Assembly: GCA_002085445.1 (NCBI GenBank)
Contig: NBMI01000028.1
Location: 47,542-111,541, forward strand
Origin: Candidatus Parabeggiatoa sp. nov. 2
GTDB lineage: Bacteria; Pseudomonadota; Gammaproteobacteria; Beggiatoales; Beggiatoaceae
Direction of reading: 5' to 3'
DNA length: 64,000 nt
Made by a program: the position numbers and the translations under genes. Positions 63,601 to 64,000 of this stretch are shown here, piece after piece. Below the pieces are notes generated by a model that saw only the letters and a program-made list of their open reading frames with translations, was not told the DNA's origin and made no database searches. Each line of letters opens with the position of its first letter. Positions within the stretch are counted from its first letter, which is position 1.

Positions 63601-63641
63601 ATTGTAACTGAGTATTTTCCAAAAGAATTGATATAAGTCAA
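63601..63641 (-). promoter_or_regulatory. FNR/ANR-dependent class II promoter of ccoNOQP
   Basis: TTGATATAAGTCAA (63628-63641) matches the FNR/ANR consensus TTGAT-N4-ATCAA with one mismatch. On the minus strand, TACAAT (63606 to 63601) is a good -10 box. With transcription starting near 63594 the site is centred about 41 bp upstream, the class II FNR position, leaving a ~68-nt leader. Fits oxygen-limited control of cbb3 oxidase. Confidence 0.6.
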
Positions 63642-64000
63642 GACTTAAACGAACGGTAAATTTTATTTATTATAATCAAACAATTATATATTAACTTAGT
63701 TAGATAGGAATTACTTCTTTAAAAATAAGGTGATTTTATAGCAGATAAATTATTTGAATATGGCGTGATTTTAGAAATAATTTGTAACAGGAGATTAGGT
63801 AAAAGGGGAGCAATTAACTGTTGCTTAATTTCTATTTTAATCTATATATATCTAGTCAAATGAATAGAATATCTTGGAAAAATCAATTGCCACTTTAAAA
63901 TGGGAGCAAGTGATCCTATAATCATTAACTTGGGTCATGTTGACTCAGATGAGAAAAGTTTTCTCGTACTGGGTATTGATTTTGACGGTTGGTAAATTTC
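63642..64000. other. AT-rich end of window, no gene recognised
   Basis: A 33-codon frame at 63900-63998 (starting MGASDPIIINLGHVDSDEKS) is too short and unsupported to call. Nothing else seen. Confidence 0.4.

Overview
The window looks like part of the genome of a marine or saline, chemolithoautotrophic gammaproteobacterium close to the large sulfur bacteria (Beggiatoa/Thioploca/Thiomargarita type). The reasons are a Form-I-type phosphoribulokinase (Calvin cycle), a cbb3 high-affinity oxidase cluster behind an FNR/ANR-type promoter, a glycine betaine synthesis-plus-uptake module, proteobacterial housekeeping operons, and long gene-poor spacers packed with short palindromes and miniature inverted-repeat elements. 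The taxonomic call is inference from gene content.

Layout. 0.2-5.6 kb: a secreted or anchored nuclease, an unknown membrane protein, a TraB/GumN lipoprotein-like protein and tRNA-Ser(UGA). 6.2-13.7 kb: an osmoprotectant block, with a BCCT carrier, the ProX/ProW/ProV betaine ABC importer, and the two methyltransferases (GSMT, SDMT) that make betaine from glycine. 14.3-19.2 kb: a SEL1-repeat protein, then the minus-strand rpsP-rimM-trmD-rplS-yajQ-dsbC run, in which rpsP is broken. 20.5-27.7 kb: a Tas-like aldo/keto reductase with a compensated frameshift, an anti-sigma/STAS-like pair, an S24-like protein, guanine deaminase, a PD-(D/E)XK-like protein and adenine deaminase. 27.7-34.7 kb: repeats, a frameshifted methyltransferase, an antitoxin with a mazF toxin gene split by a 159-bp inverted-repeat element, a porin, and a flavin oxidoreductase fragment. 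34.9-48 kb: nadA, a J-like/11-mer-repeat/PH-domain membrane protein, tRNA-Arg and tRNA-Ala, argH, an AAA ATPase truncated by an insertion, the DUF58-TgpA pair and prk. 48-52 kb: a large SNF2/RapA-like helicase. 52.4-63.6 kb: ccoNOQP, a UreH-like membrane protein, ccoG and fixH, interrupted by a PtuA/PtuB-like (Septu/retron-effector) defence pair whose nuclease gene has lost its catalytic segment.

Two themes run through the window. First, many genes are broken or altered: rpsP, ptuB, mazF, the SAM methyltransferase, the OYE fragment, the ATPase tail, a PIN-like remnant and the aldo/keto reductase. Some breaks sit at mononucleotide runs and could be sequencing or assembly errors; the mazF insertion, with clean terminal inverted repeats and a target duplication, is clearly a mobile-element event. 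Second, several families of non-coding elements recur: four or more MITE-like families, a ~313-bp structured repeat, and very short perfect palindromes with an AA/TT centre whose stem sequence varies while the design stays the same.

No rRNA, CRISPR array, full transposase or prophage was seen.
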